DNA from: JALXDT01 sp964634755
GTDB lineage: Bacteria > Acidobacteriota > Aminicenantia > JAMOAD01
Assembly (NCBI GenBank): GCA_964634755.1
Contig: CAZWJH010000040.1
Coordinates: 1-20,765, forward strand
Direction of reading: 5' to 3'
DNA: 20,765 bases
Below, in pieces: positions 14,054 to 20,759 of this stretch. The stretch's first letter is position 1. Every line of letters starts with the position of its first letter. A program made the translations under genes and the position numbers. The notes beneath the pieces were generated by a model. The model was not told the origin of the DNA. It was given only the letters and a program-made list of their open reading frames with translations, and did no database searches.

Positions 14054-15361
14054 TTAGAAATCTTTTAACACATCTTCAAGTGTAGGCGTTCCGATTTCTT
14101 CTAATTCATATTTAACTCTTACGGAAGGTATATTAATATTAATTAATCTTCCAAGATCAATAGGAGTTGCTACAATTACGAGCTCTGCATGGGAGTTGTT
14201 AATTGTCTGTTCAAGCTCTTTGATTTGCTTTTCACCATACCCCATTGCAGGAAGAAGATTTTCAATATGGGTATACTTCTTAAAAGTACCAACAATGCTA
14301 CCCACTGCATAAGGTTTCGGATCAACAAGTTCCGATGCACCATACTTATAAGCAGCCATAACACCAGCACCATACTTCATCCCTCCGTGTGTTAAAGTAG
14401 GACCATCCTCTACTACCAATACTTTCTTCCCTCTTATCACCTCTCCATTTTCAACAAAAAGCGGAGAAGCTGCATCTATAACAATCGCATCAGAATTAAT
14501 TTCTCTTATATGATTTCTTACTATATTAATATTATCAAGAGAAGCTGTATCAATCTTATTAATTACAATAACTTTAGCTCTTCTGAAATTTGTCTCTCCC
14601 GGATGATATTTTAATTCATGACCGGGTCTGTGTGGATCAACCACAACTATTTCAAGATCTGATTTGTAAAACGGAAAATCATTGTTACCACCATCCCAGA
14701 GAATAACATCAGCTTCTTTTTCAGCTTCCCTTAATATTGCTTCATAATCAACGCCGGCAAATACAACAGCTCCATTATTGATATGAGGCTCGTATTCTTC
14801 CATTTCTTCAATAGTACAATTATGCTTTTTAAGGTCTTCAAGAGTAGCAAATCGCTGTACTTTTTGAGCAACAAGATCACCATAAGGCATAGGATGTCTT
14901 ATTACCGCTACCTTTCTTCCTTTTTTTCTTAATACGGAAACAACCCTTCTTGATGTCTGGCTTTTTCCGCAACCTGTTCTTATAGCACATACTGAAACAA
15001 CTGGCTTTGTGCTTTTTATCATAGTTTGTTCGGGACCTAAAAGCATAAAGTTAGCCCCTGATTTATGTACTATTGATGCTTTATGCATTACATACTCGTG
15101 AGGTACATCAGAATAAGCAAAAACAACATCATCAACATTCTTTTCCTTGATTATCTTTTCAAGGTCATCTTCAGCAAGAATAGGGATGCCATTGGGATAT
15201 AACTTTCCTGCTAATTCAGTAGGATAAGCCCTTCCATCAATGTCAGGAATCTGTGTAGCCGTAAAAGCTACTACTTCATAATTTTCATTGTTCCTAAAAA
15301 AAACATTAAAATTGTGGAAATCTCTTCCCGCTGCTCCCATAATAACTACTCTTCTCTTCAT
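14054..15361 (-). CDS. cyclic 2,3-diphosphoglycerate synthetase-like P-loop GTPase
   Basis: This gene encodes 435 residues. The N-terminal about 115 residues form a Rossmann-like domain (RRVVIMGAAGRDFHNFNVFF, with GTP/NAD-type glycine loop GAAGRD at 9-14). A P-loop CAIRTGCGKSQTSRRV (125-140), DGGNNDFPF (224-232), DPHRPGHEL (242-250) and the NKID motif (268-271) then mark a GTPase-like domain. The layout matches archaeal cyclic 2,3-diphosphoglycerate synthetase (CpgS), which makes a thermoprotective solute from 2,3-diphosphoglycerate. Bacterial homologues are widespread but their reaction is not established, and a role linked to carbamate kinase is plausible. The ATG at 15361 is chosen because AGAGGAGGAG lies 6 bases upstream; a TTG at 15391 is in frame but places coding sequence over that ribosome site. 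It is the first gene of the eight-gene operon. Confidence 0.85.
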   Translation of the reverse strand: MKRRVVIMGAAGRDFHNFNVFFRNNENYEVVAFTATQIPDIDGRAYPTELAGKLYPNGIPILAEDDLEKIIKEKNVDDVVFAYSDVPHEYVMHKASIVHKSGANFMLLGPEQTMIKSTKPVVSVCAIRTGCGKSQTSRRVVSVLRKKGRKVAVIRHPMPYGDLVAQKVQRFATLEDLKKHNCTIEEMEEYEPHINNGAVVFAGVDYEAILREAEKEADVILWDGGNNDFPFYKSDLEIVVVDPHRPGHELKYHPGETNFRRAKVIVINKIDTASLDNINIVRNHIREINSDAIVIDAASPLFVENGEVIRGKKVLVVEDGPTLTHGGMKYGAGVMAAYKYGASELVDPKPYAVGSIVGTFKKYTHIENLLPAMGYGEKQIKELEQTINNSHAELVIVATPIDLGRLININIPSVRVKYELEEIGTPTLEDVLKDF

Positions 15362-15427
15362 AATAAACTCCTCCTCTCTTAATTTTTTCAAAAATCAAAA
15401 TTTTACCAAGTTATTTATTTAAGAGAG

Positions 15428-15456
15428 ATTGTATCAAAATTAATTTCACTTTTCAA
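15428..15456 (-). promoter_or_regulatory. promoter of the eight-gene minus-strand operon
   Basis: Read on the minus strand, TTGAAA (15456-15451), a 17-base spacer and TACAAT (15433-15428) predict a start near 15421. This gives a leader of about 60 bases ending in the strong AGAGGAGGAG ribosome site. No other promoter of this quality was noticed inside the operon, though that was not searched exhaustively. The rest of the 150-base gap to the next gene is AT-rich with nothing else recognised. Confidence 0.6.
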
Positions 15457-15542
15457 TATCTCTTCTAAGTTTTTAAGTTTTCATTAAGTTAAAAATTAAA
15501 AAAATAACAAAAACTTTTTTTAATCTCAATCGTAAAATTTTT

Positions 15543-16133
15543 ATGAAGAAGAGAATAATTTTTATAATAACACTTGTTGTTTTTTTAACAGGATATATCA
15601 AAGCTGAAATATTTGTTTTCGGTTCTTTTGGACATACGGTTTCACTTACTTCGACATTCAACGATACAAAGATTATTAACTTCCCTCTCTATCATGAAAC
15701 AATTGAAAACAATCTTGGTTTTAGTCCAGAGCTGGGTTTTAAACTTAAGTTTTCAAAAAATGGTTTCCTCAACATCTCAGGAGGCTATTTCACTATCACT
15801 GAAAAGTACAAAAAAACTTTCAGCTTTATGGAAAAAACATACTCTAACTCATCCTATAAGAGCTTTTCTGATTATTATTTAAGAATTTACCCAGAGTACA
15901 GATGGGCGAATTATAGTGTTTATATTGGAGTAGGTTTCAATTATTTTAATAAAGATGAAAAAGACTTTAAGATAAATAATCTTGATACGTCCATACACAT
16001 AGGAACAAAGTACTTAATAAAACCTTCAAAAGATCTTAATGTGGCTCTAGGGATTGACGGAGGTTATTACTTTTTTTATGACAATTTCTTAGCTTTCACA
16101 TTTTCAATAGGTTTTGAAAAAAAAGTGTTTTAG
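15543..16133 (+). CDS. probable outer-membrane beta-barrel protein
   Basis: This gene encodes 196 residues. Residues 1-21 are a signal peptide (MKKRIIFIITLVVFLTGYIKA). The mature protein is a series of alternating polar/aromatic strands: IFVFGSFGHTVSL, FSPELGFKLKF, LNISGGYFTI, YYLRIYPEYRWANYSVYIGVGFNYF, LNVALGIDGGYYFFY and AFTFSIGFEKKVF. This suggests about eight transmembrane strands, ending in the C-terminal phenylalanine preferred by the BAM insertion machinery. It resembles the general small OmpA/OmpX-like porin fold, but no specific family is recognised. There is no ribosome site. TAAAAT (15533-15538) lies 4 bases before the ATG, but without a good -35 box. It is upstream of, and about 180 bases from, the radical SAM gene, which has its own promoter, so a functional link is uncertain. 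Confidence 0.7.
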   Translation: MKKRIIFIITLVVFLTGYIKAEIFVFGSFGHTVSLTSTFNDTKIINFPLYHETIENNLGFSPELGFKLKFSKNGFLNISGGYFTITEKYKKTFSFMEKTYSNSSYKSFSDYYLRIYPEYRWANYSVYIGVGFNYFNKDEKDFKINNLDTSIHIGTKYLIKPSKDLNVALGIDGGYYFFYDNFLAFTFSIGFEKKVF

Positions 16134-16157
16134 GCTGAACAGGAGAGCAACCTAAAA
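16128..16157. repeat. small inverted repeat over the end of the beta-barrel gene
   Basis: TTTTAGG (16128-16134), which contains the stop codon, and CCTAAAA (16151-16157) form a 7-base stem with a 16-base loop. No T-tract follows, so it is not a convincing terminator. The rest of the 180-base gap to 16313 holds only the radical SAM promoter and no small gene that could be supported. Confidence 0.35.
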
Positions 16158-16275
16158 CTCACCAGTAAAATTGTATTCGCTACGGGGAAATTTTTGTACT
16201 TTATTTGCATATTTTAAACTTTTCACTTCTTAATTTTTCATTTTTTTGATACTCAGCTGAATAGTCATTAGCCTC

Positions 16276-16304
16276 TTGACCACTCAAATGTTTAAGTCTA
16301 TAAT
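16276..16304 (+). promoter_or_regulatory. promoter of the radical SAM gene, near-leaderless
   Basis: TTGACC (16276-16281), a 17-base spacer and a perfect TATAAT (16299-16304) precede the ATG at 16314. This puts the start codon at about +4, with no ribosome-binding site. It is the best-matching promoter in the window by eye. Confidence 0.65.
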
Positions 16305-16313
16305 CTTTTATCC

Positions 16314-17606
16314 ATGAATAAACAGAATGAACTATCAGAAATAAAATCCCTTTTCGACTCCTTGAAATACAGAGTGTATGTAAGAGAAGAGGATAATACA
16401 ATAATTATTCCCCCGAATCAGGTGTATAGTTTGAATAAATCAGGATTAAAAATTTTTAAGTTTTTGAAAAAAAATGATGGAAATATTAATAAAATAATTG
16501 AGGGGAAATCCCTCACTGAAAAAGAAAAGATAGTAAACGATATCCATTCCTTTTTATCATCAATATTAACTTTAATAAAGGAAGAAATCAGAGAAGATCA
16601 AACTTCCGGAATCGAATTTGAGGAGTTTAAAAAGGGATTTTATACATATCCTGTCCTGTCAGAATTTGCAGTAACTCACAGGTGTAATCTCAGGTGTAAA
16701 TTCTGCTATTTAAAAAATTATGAAAGGCCTGAGATGAACACAAAAAGTGCAAAAAAAATAATATATAAGCTGAAAAATGAGGCAAAGGTTCCATTTATAA
16801 GCTTTACGGGGGGGGAGCCTCTTTTGAGAAAGGATATTGAAGAGCTAACAGAATATGCAAACTCAATAGGACTTAAAGTCAATCTCATCTCAAACGGAAC
16901 TCTCCTTACAAAAGATAAGGTTAAAAAATTGAAAAAAGCAGAGTTAAGAAGTGCTCAGATAAGCCTTGAATCTCCCAAAAGAGAAATCCACAATCAGTTA
17001 ACGGGAGCAAATTCTTTTGATAAAACCGTTAAAGGAATAAAAAATCTTGTGGCGGAAGGAATTTATGTACACACTAATACCACAATAAACAAAGCAAATT
17101 ACAAATCAATGTATAGTTATCCTAAATTCCTAAAGGAGGAGCTTGGGATTAAAAAGTTTTCTGCAAACATAATAATCCCTGTGGGGACAGCAAAGGAAAA
17201 TCCTGAGCTGTGGATAGACTACAAAGAAATAGGACCAATCATAGATAAAATTAAGGAAGAATCTGACAAATATGGAATAGAGTTTATCTGGTACTCTCCT
17301 CTACCCTATTGTATTTATAATCCGATTGCAAAAGGACTTGGCTCAAAAAGCTGTGCTGCGTGTCATGGACTCGTAAGCATTGACCCTGAGGGTTACATAA
17401 ACCCGTGCTCAAGTCATCCTGAAAAAGTAGGGAATTGGCTTAGAAAGGATTTTAAAAAAATATGGTTTTCAAAAAAGGCTTTATATTTTAGAAATATGGA
17501 ATATTTACCGGAAATATGTCAAAATTGTGAATACAAGGAAATTTGTGCAGGGGCATGTCCTCTGTATTGGCAGGAGAGAGGATATGGAGAAATTGGACAA
17601 AAATGA
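16314..17606 (+). CDS. radical SAM/SPASM enzyme with N-terminal PqqD-like domain
   Basis: This gene encodes 430 residues. Residues about 15-90 (RVYVREEDNTIIIPPNQVYS, LNKSGLKIFKFL, VNDIHSFLSSI) resemble a PqqD-type winged-helix RiPP recognition element. The radical SAM core has CNLRCKFC (Cys124, Cys128, Cys131) for the 4Fe-4S cluster that cleaves S-adenosylmethionine, and GGEP (166-169) for SAM binding. A SPASM domain follows: Cys350, Gly360 and Cys365 fit C-X9-G-X4-C, and Cys402, Cys405, Cys411 and Cys415 fit CX2CX5CX3C. Extra cysteines are at 333 and 347, and the usual last cysteine after this motif is absent. Related enzymes modify peptides or proteins, as PqqE and sactipeptide maturases do. 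No precursor peptide gene is visible nearby. It is coupled to the downstream membrane-protein gene, which begins 23 bases before its stop. Confidence 0.85.
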   Translation: MNKQNELSEIKSLFDSLKYRVYVREEDNTIIIPPNQVYSLNKSGLKIFKFLKKNDGNINKIIEGKSLTEKEKIVNDIHSFLSSILTLIKEEIREDQTSGIEFEEFKKGFYTYPVLSEFAVTHRCNLRCKFCYLKNYERPEMNTKSAKKIIYKLKNEAKVPFISFTGGEPLLRKDIEELTEYANSIGLKVNLISNGTLLTKDKVKKLKKAELRSAQISLESPKREIHNQLTGANSFDKTVKGIKNLVAEGIYVHTNTTINKANYKSMYSYPKFLKEELGIKKFSANIIIPVGTAKENPELWIDYKEIGPIIDKIKEESDKYGIEFIWYSPLPYCIYNPIAKGLGSKSCAACHGLVSIDPEGYINPCSSHPEKVGNWLRKDFKKIWFSKKALYFRNMEYLPEICQNCEYKEICAGACPLYWQERGYGEIGQK

Positions 17607-18522
17607 TTTTTTAATTTTCCCTTCTCTTAACATATTTTTGAGATTTTTATTAAGTTCCATTATAATTTCCATAGCTTATTACTTACAAATATCTGGAAAC
17701 TTTTTTCAAGTAGTACTTGGATTTATATTCCTGTTATTCTTTATTATCCTAAACTGGATAAAAAAGGTGGAAATTGATAAAGGCTTTGTTTCGGATTCAA
17801 AGAAAAAGTGGGAAAATACAACAATGGAAGAGTTCAGAGCAGCATTAAAAAAGGTAAAAAAAATAGATAGTTTTGGAAGCAAAAAAGGATCCGGTTACTC
17901 TTTCTTTTTCATTGGGATTATAATTTTTATTATTATCGAATCTAACGGAGCCCCCGCAATAATTTCCTTCCTTATATTGGATGCAATTGCAATTTTAGGA
18001 GTAATAATAGCTTCGGGGAATAGATACATCTGGTCACCTGAAGGTCTTAAACAAAAGCTTTCAATTTTATTAAATATTTATAATATAGTAATGAAAAATT
18101 ATAAGGATATCTATAATGTCTTGCCACAATTTCTAATTGAGGAAAAGGAGAAAAAATATGTTCCCCATGACGCGAAATTAATGCTTTCGCCAAAAGAAAA
18201 TGTCAAAGATTTTTTAGGTATTCAGTTTTCCGTAAGTATAAATAATGTACAATCAAAACAGTATCCATATCTCTATTCTGTCATTATAGCAAAAAAAGAT
18301 TTCAGATTGTTAGCAAAATTTGAGAAAATACGCTCTTCGGAAGAAATCAATGAGTTAGAGGGATTTTTGATTTTTGAACCTAAAGGTCAGTCAGACGGTA
18401 TTGAAATAATTGTCATAAGAAAAAACACCGCATTAAACAAAGGATATTATACAAATAAAAAGGACCAAAAAAGAATTATTAATTCGACAATAAAAATTTC
18501 AAATGAAATCTTAAAACTTTAA
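17584..18522 (+). CDS. four-helix membrane protein of unknown family, coupled to the radical SAM gene
   Basis: This gene encodes 312 residues with no recognised family. Two hydrophobic helices lie near residues 14-35 and 40-58. A charged loop of about 45 residues follows (EIDKGFVSDSKKKWENTTMEEF and onward), then two more helices near 105-140 (SGYSFFFIGIIIFIIIES and IISFLILDAIAILGVIIASG). The last about 165 residues are soluble mixed alpha/beta, probably cytosolic, including PYLYSVIIAKKDFRLLAKFE and DGIEIIVIRKN. The protein contains no cysteine. The ATG at 17584 is chosen because AGGAGAGAGG lies just upstream; an earlier in-frame ATG at 17527 would add 19 residues deep inside the radical SAM gene. 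The 23-base overlap indicates co-translation with that enzyme, so it may be its substrate, exporter or membrane anchor. Confidence 0.75.
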   Translation: MEKLDKNDFLIFPSLNIFLRFLLSSIIISIAYYLQISGNFFQVVLGFIFLLFFIILNWIKKVEIDKGFVSDSKKKWENTTMEEFRAALKKVKKIDSFGSKKGSGYSFFFIGIIIFIIIESNGAPAIISFLILDAIAILGVIIASGNRYIWSPEGLKQKLSILLNIYNIVMKNYKDIYNVLPQFLIEEKEKKYVPHDAKLMLSPKENVKDFLGIQFSVSINNVQSKQYPYLYSVIIAKKDFRLLAKFEKIRSSEEINELEGFLIFEPKGQSDGIEIIVIRKNTALNKGYYTNKKDQKRIINSTIKISNEILKL

Positions 18523-18923
18523 CTATTTTCTTCTAATTTAACTTCGTGAAAAAACCCCTTAGCAGAGGCTTTAAGCTCCTTCTTATCAATTCCTTCCACT
18601 ATGGCTTCAAGAATATAAATTTTTCTTCTCTTCTCCATCAATTTTGCTTTTACCCTTACTCTTTCTCCTATTTCTATTTTCCTTCTTAATGAAATTTCAA
18701 GCTTTATACTTAATGCTATTATATTATCAAAAATTAACGCTTTTGCCATTGCTTCATCCATTAAGGTTGAAGTTATCCCACCATGAAGTATATTAGGATA
18801 CCCCTGATAATACTCTCCCGGAACAAAATCAGCACACACCCATTCTCCTTCTCTGTAAAAATCAAGTTTTAAGCCACACAGATTTTTTTTTCCGCAGGCA
18901 AAACAATAATCATAATCTCGCAT
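18519..18923 (-). CDS. PaaI/YbgC-type hotdog-fold thioesterase
   Basis: This gene encodes 134 residues. The N-terminus YCFACGKKNLCGLKL matches the CFACG..N..GLKL opening of a common hotdog thioesterase group. HGGITSTLMDEAMAKAL carries the HGG and Asp/Glu active-site motif on the central helix. The later strands (IALSIKLEISLRRKIEIGERVRVKAKL, split) complete the fold. The enzyme hydrolyses acyl-CoA or related thioesters in the cytosol; the acyl group is not predictable. It sits 8 bases downstream of ssb without a clear ribosome site of its own, so it is probably read from the pal-cpoB-ssb transcript. Its TAA overlaps the stop of the converging membrane-protein gene. Confidence 0.85.
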   Translation of the reverse strand: MRDYDYCFACGKKNLCGLKLDFYREGEWVCADFVPGEYYQGYPNILHGGITSTLMDEAMAKALIFDNIIALSIKLEISLRRKIEIGERVRVKAKLMEKRRKIYILEAIVEGIDKKELKASAKGFFHEVKLEENS

Positions 18924-18931
18924 TTTAACAA

Positions 18932-19375
18932 TTAAAAGGGAAGGGGTTCATCCGTATCCGGATAATCGTCAAAACCTCCGCTCTCATTATTAAAATCATT
19001 ATTAAATCCATCAGATTTGTCCTGAGAATAATCCCTTTTACCAAGAAGTACAATACTCTCCGCATATATTTCCGCAGTGGTTCTTTTCACACCATCTTGT
19101 CCTGTCCAAGTGTTATATCTTAAATTTCCCTCCACCAAGATGTGTTTTCCTTTGTTAATAAATTTTTCAACAAACTCAGCCAATTTTCCCCATGCAACAA
19201 TTTTGTGCCATTGGGTTCTCTTTTCAGTTTCTCCTGAATTAAAACTTCTAAACACATCTGTTGTAGCTAAAGAAAAATTTGCAACAGCTCTGTTTTGCTG
19301 AGTATATCTTACCTCAGGATCTCTTCCCACATGTCCAATTAAAATAATTTTGTTGTAAGAATTTTGATGTCTCAT
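18932..19375 (-). CDS. ssb: single-stranded DNA-binding protein
   Basis: This gene encodes 147 residues. Residues 1-108 form the SSB OB-fold: YNKIILIGHVGRDPEVRYTQ, then VANFSLATTD, RTQWHKIVAWGKLAEFVEKF, NKGKHILVEGNLRYNTW and TTAEIYAESIVLLG. A flexible Gly/Asn/Asp-rich linker leads to the acidic tip TDEPLPF, a variant of the DDDIPF motif that recruits replication and repair proteins. SSB coats single-stranded DNA as a tetramer. AGGAGAGG lies a few bases before the ATG and overlaps the cpoB stop. Its position after cpoB rather than beside rpsF/rpsR is unusual. Confidence 0.97.
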   Translation of the reverse strand: MRHQNSYNKIILIGHVGRDPEVRYTQQNRAVANFSLATTDVFRSFNSGETEKRTQWHKIVAWGKLAEFVEKFINKGKHILVEGNLRYNTWTGQDGVKRTTAEIYAESIVLLGKRDYSQDKSDGFNNDFNNESGGFDDYPDTDEPLPF

Positions 19376-19383
19376 TACCTCTC

Positions 19384-20193
19384 CTAATTCGCTCCGATTT
19401 CTCTGATTTTTTGCTCCGCAAGACCAGCTTCCTCGGAAAGAGGATAATCACTTATTATCTTTTTTAGTACCGCAATTCCTTCGGCTCTTTTACCCATTTC
19501 AATAAATGAATATCCTTTTTTCAAAAGAGCGCTGGGGACTTTATCTCCATCAGGATATTTTTTTATCAATTGATCAAAAGTATTAACCGCAGCTTCATAA
19601 TTTCCCTGAGAATAATAGCACTCTCCAATCCAATAAAGAGCATTATCAGCAAGTGGAGAATCAGAATAATTATTCAAATATTCTTTGAAACTTTGAATTG
19701 CCAACTCAAAATCTCCTTTTAAATAATCAGAATAAGCTGCATAATAAAGCTGCTGAGGAGAAAATTTAACCTTTTTTTTCTCCTCTTTTTTCTTTGGATT
19801 ATTGAGATTTTTTTTATCATTTTGAGTTTCAGAACTAGTAGTGGCGCTTTCACTTGAAGGTTGCTGCTGATATAAATTGTTTATAGATCTTTTTAATTCA
19901 TCAACAGTTTCTTTAAGAGTTTGCACTTGAGTAAGTAAAGATCCAATAGCCTTCTCATATTCCAAATTCTTTTTCCTTAACAATTCAAGCTGACTTAGAA
20001 TTATTTTTAACTTTGAGTAAACCTGAGAAATTTCCCCTGCTTGAGCATCATTTTTCCGACTAAGAGACTCTATCATAGAAATCAGAGTTTTTAAATTCTT
20101 ATTTATCTCTTTGTATTCCTTTGATTTGGCAACCAAAGGAACAGTTATAAGCAAACTTATTGTTAATAAAAAAGCAAAAATTTTTTTCTTCAT
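19384..20193 (-). CDS. cpoB: CpoB/YbgF-type periplasmic coiled-coil TPR protein
   Basis: This gene encodes 269 residues. A signal peptide (residues 1 to about 22, MKKKIFAFLLTISLLITVPL) is followed by a coiled coil at about 30-105 that would trimerise the protein. A low-complexity Gln/Ser/Lys linker spans about 108-143. A TPR domain of about three repeats (QQLYYAAYSDYLKGDFELAI, NALYWIGECYYSQGNYEAAV, SALLKKGYSFIEMGKRAEGI) then runs to the end. In E. coli CpoB links the Tol-Pal complex to peptidoglycan synthase PBP1B during division. Position directly after pal supports the same association here. The ribosome site is weak (A-rich), with the pal stop 16 bases upstream. Confidence 0.92.
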   Translation of the reverse strand: MKKKIFAFLLTISLLITVPLVAKSKEYKEINKNLKTLISMIESLSRKNDAQAGEISQVYSKLKIILSQLELLRKKNLEYEKAIGSLLTQVQTLKETVDELKRSINNLYQQQPSSESATTSSETQNDKKNLNNPKKKEEKKKVKFSPQQLYYAAYSDYLKGDFELAIQSFKEYLNNYSDSPLADNALYWIGECYYSQGNYEAAVNTFDQLIKKYPDGDKVPSALLKKGYSFIEMGKRAEGIAVLKKIISDYPLSEEAGLAEQKIREIGAN

Positions 20194-20209
20194 CTTTTTT
20201 TATCTATTA

Positions 20210-20755
20210 TTATTTGGCTATAATAATAAACTCTGCCCTCCTGTTTTTAAACCAAGCCTCCTCATTATGCCTGGGATCTATCGGATTTGATTTTCCATAA
20301 GAAACTATTGTAATTCTTTCAGGTTCAACTCCCAAAGAGATAAAATAATCTCTTGCAGCTTTAGCTCTCTTTTCTCCAAGAGCAAGGTTATATTCAACAG
20401 TTCCTCTTTCATCACAATATCCTTCGATTCTTATTTTAACCGTAGGATGTTTTTTCAACCATTCTGCATTCCTCTCAAGGATGGGAATCATGTCTTCCCT
20501 AATATTTGCTTTATCAAAATCAAAGTGAATCATTTTAAGAATTTGTTCTTTATTTAATTCTTCTATAGTTTTTTTCTGAAAAATTTCTTCTTCTGAAAGC
20601 TTTTCAACTTTAAGTTTGGGGACTTTTTCCTCAACTTTTTCAACTTTTTCTACCTTTTTTTGAGGTTGAGGAATTGTTTTCACTTTTTTCTTTTTACATG
20701 AATAAAAAAAGAGGGCAACAAAAACAATCAACACAAAACTTACTACTTTCTTCAT
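20210..20755 (-). CDS. pal: peptidoglycan-associated lipoprotein Pal
   Basis: This gene encodes 181 residues. A lipoprotein signal peptide ends at the lipobox FYSC with the acylated Cys20. A Lys/Glu/Val/Pro-rich tether follows to about residue 70. The OmpA-type peptidoglycan-binding domain (73-181) contains HFDFDKANI, RIEGYCDERGTVEYNLALG (109-127) and the C-terminal NRRAEF. These carry the Asp and Arg that bind diaminopimelate in the family. Pal anchors the outer membrane to peptidoglycan and works with TolQRAB in outer-membrane constriction. The residue after Cys20 is Lys, consistent with outer-membrane retention. It is the first gene of the visible part of the operon; tolB and related genes would be expected beyond the right edge. 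Confidence 0.96.
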   Translation of the reverse strand: MKKVVSFVLIVFVALFFYSCKKKKVKTIPQPQKKVEKVEKVEEKVPKLKVEKLSEEEIFQKKTIEELNKEQILKMIHFDFDKANIREDMIPILERNAEWLKKHPTVKIRIEGYCDERGTVEYNLALGEKRAKAARDYFISLGVEPERITIVSYGKSNPIDPRHNEEAWFKNRRAEFIIIAK

Positions 20756-20759
20756 GATA

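Noticed and set aside
15361..15391. TTG start extending the cPGS-like protein by 10 residues
   Set aside because: The extension would run through the AGAGGAGGAG ribosome site that ideally serves the ATG at 15361.
16201..16401. A 66-residue minus-strand frame upstream of the radical SAM gene, considered as a peptide precursor
   Set aside because: It overlaps the radical SAM start and its strong promoter on the opposite strand, has no ribosome site, and shows no leader-core layout.
17527..17584. Upstream ATG for the membrane protein
   Set aside because: It lies within the SPASM cysteine region of the radical SAM gene, while the ATG at 17584 has a good AGGAGAGAGG site and starts directly before the first helix.
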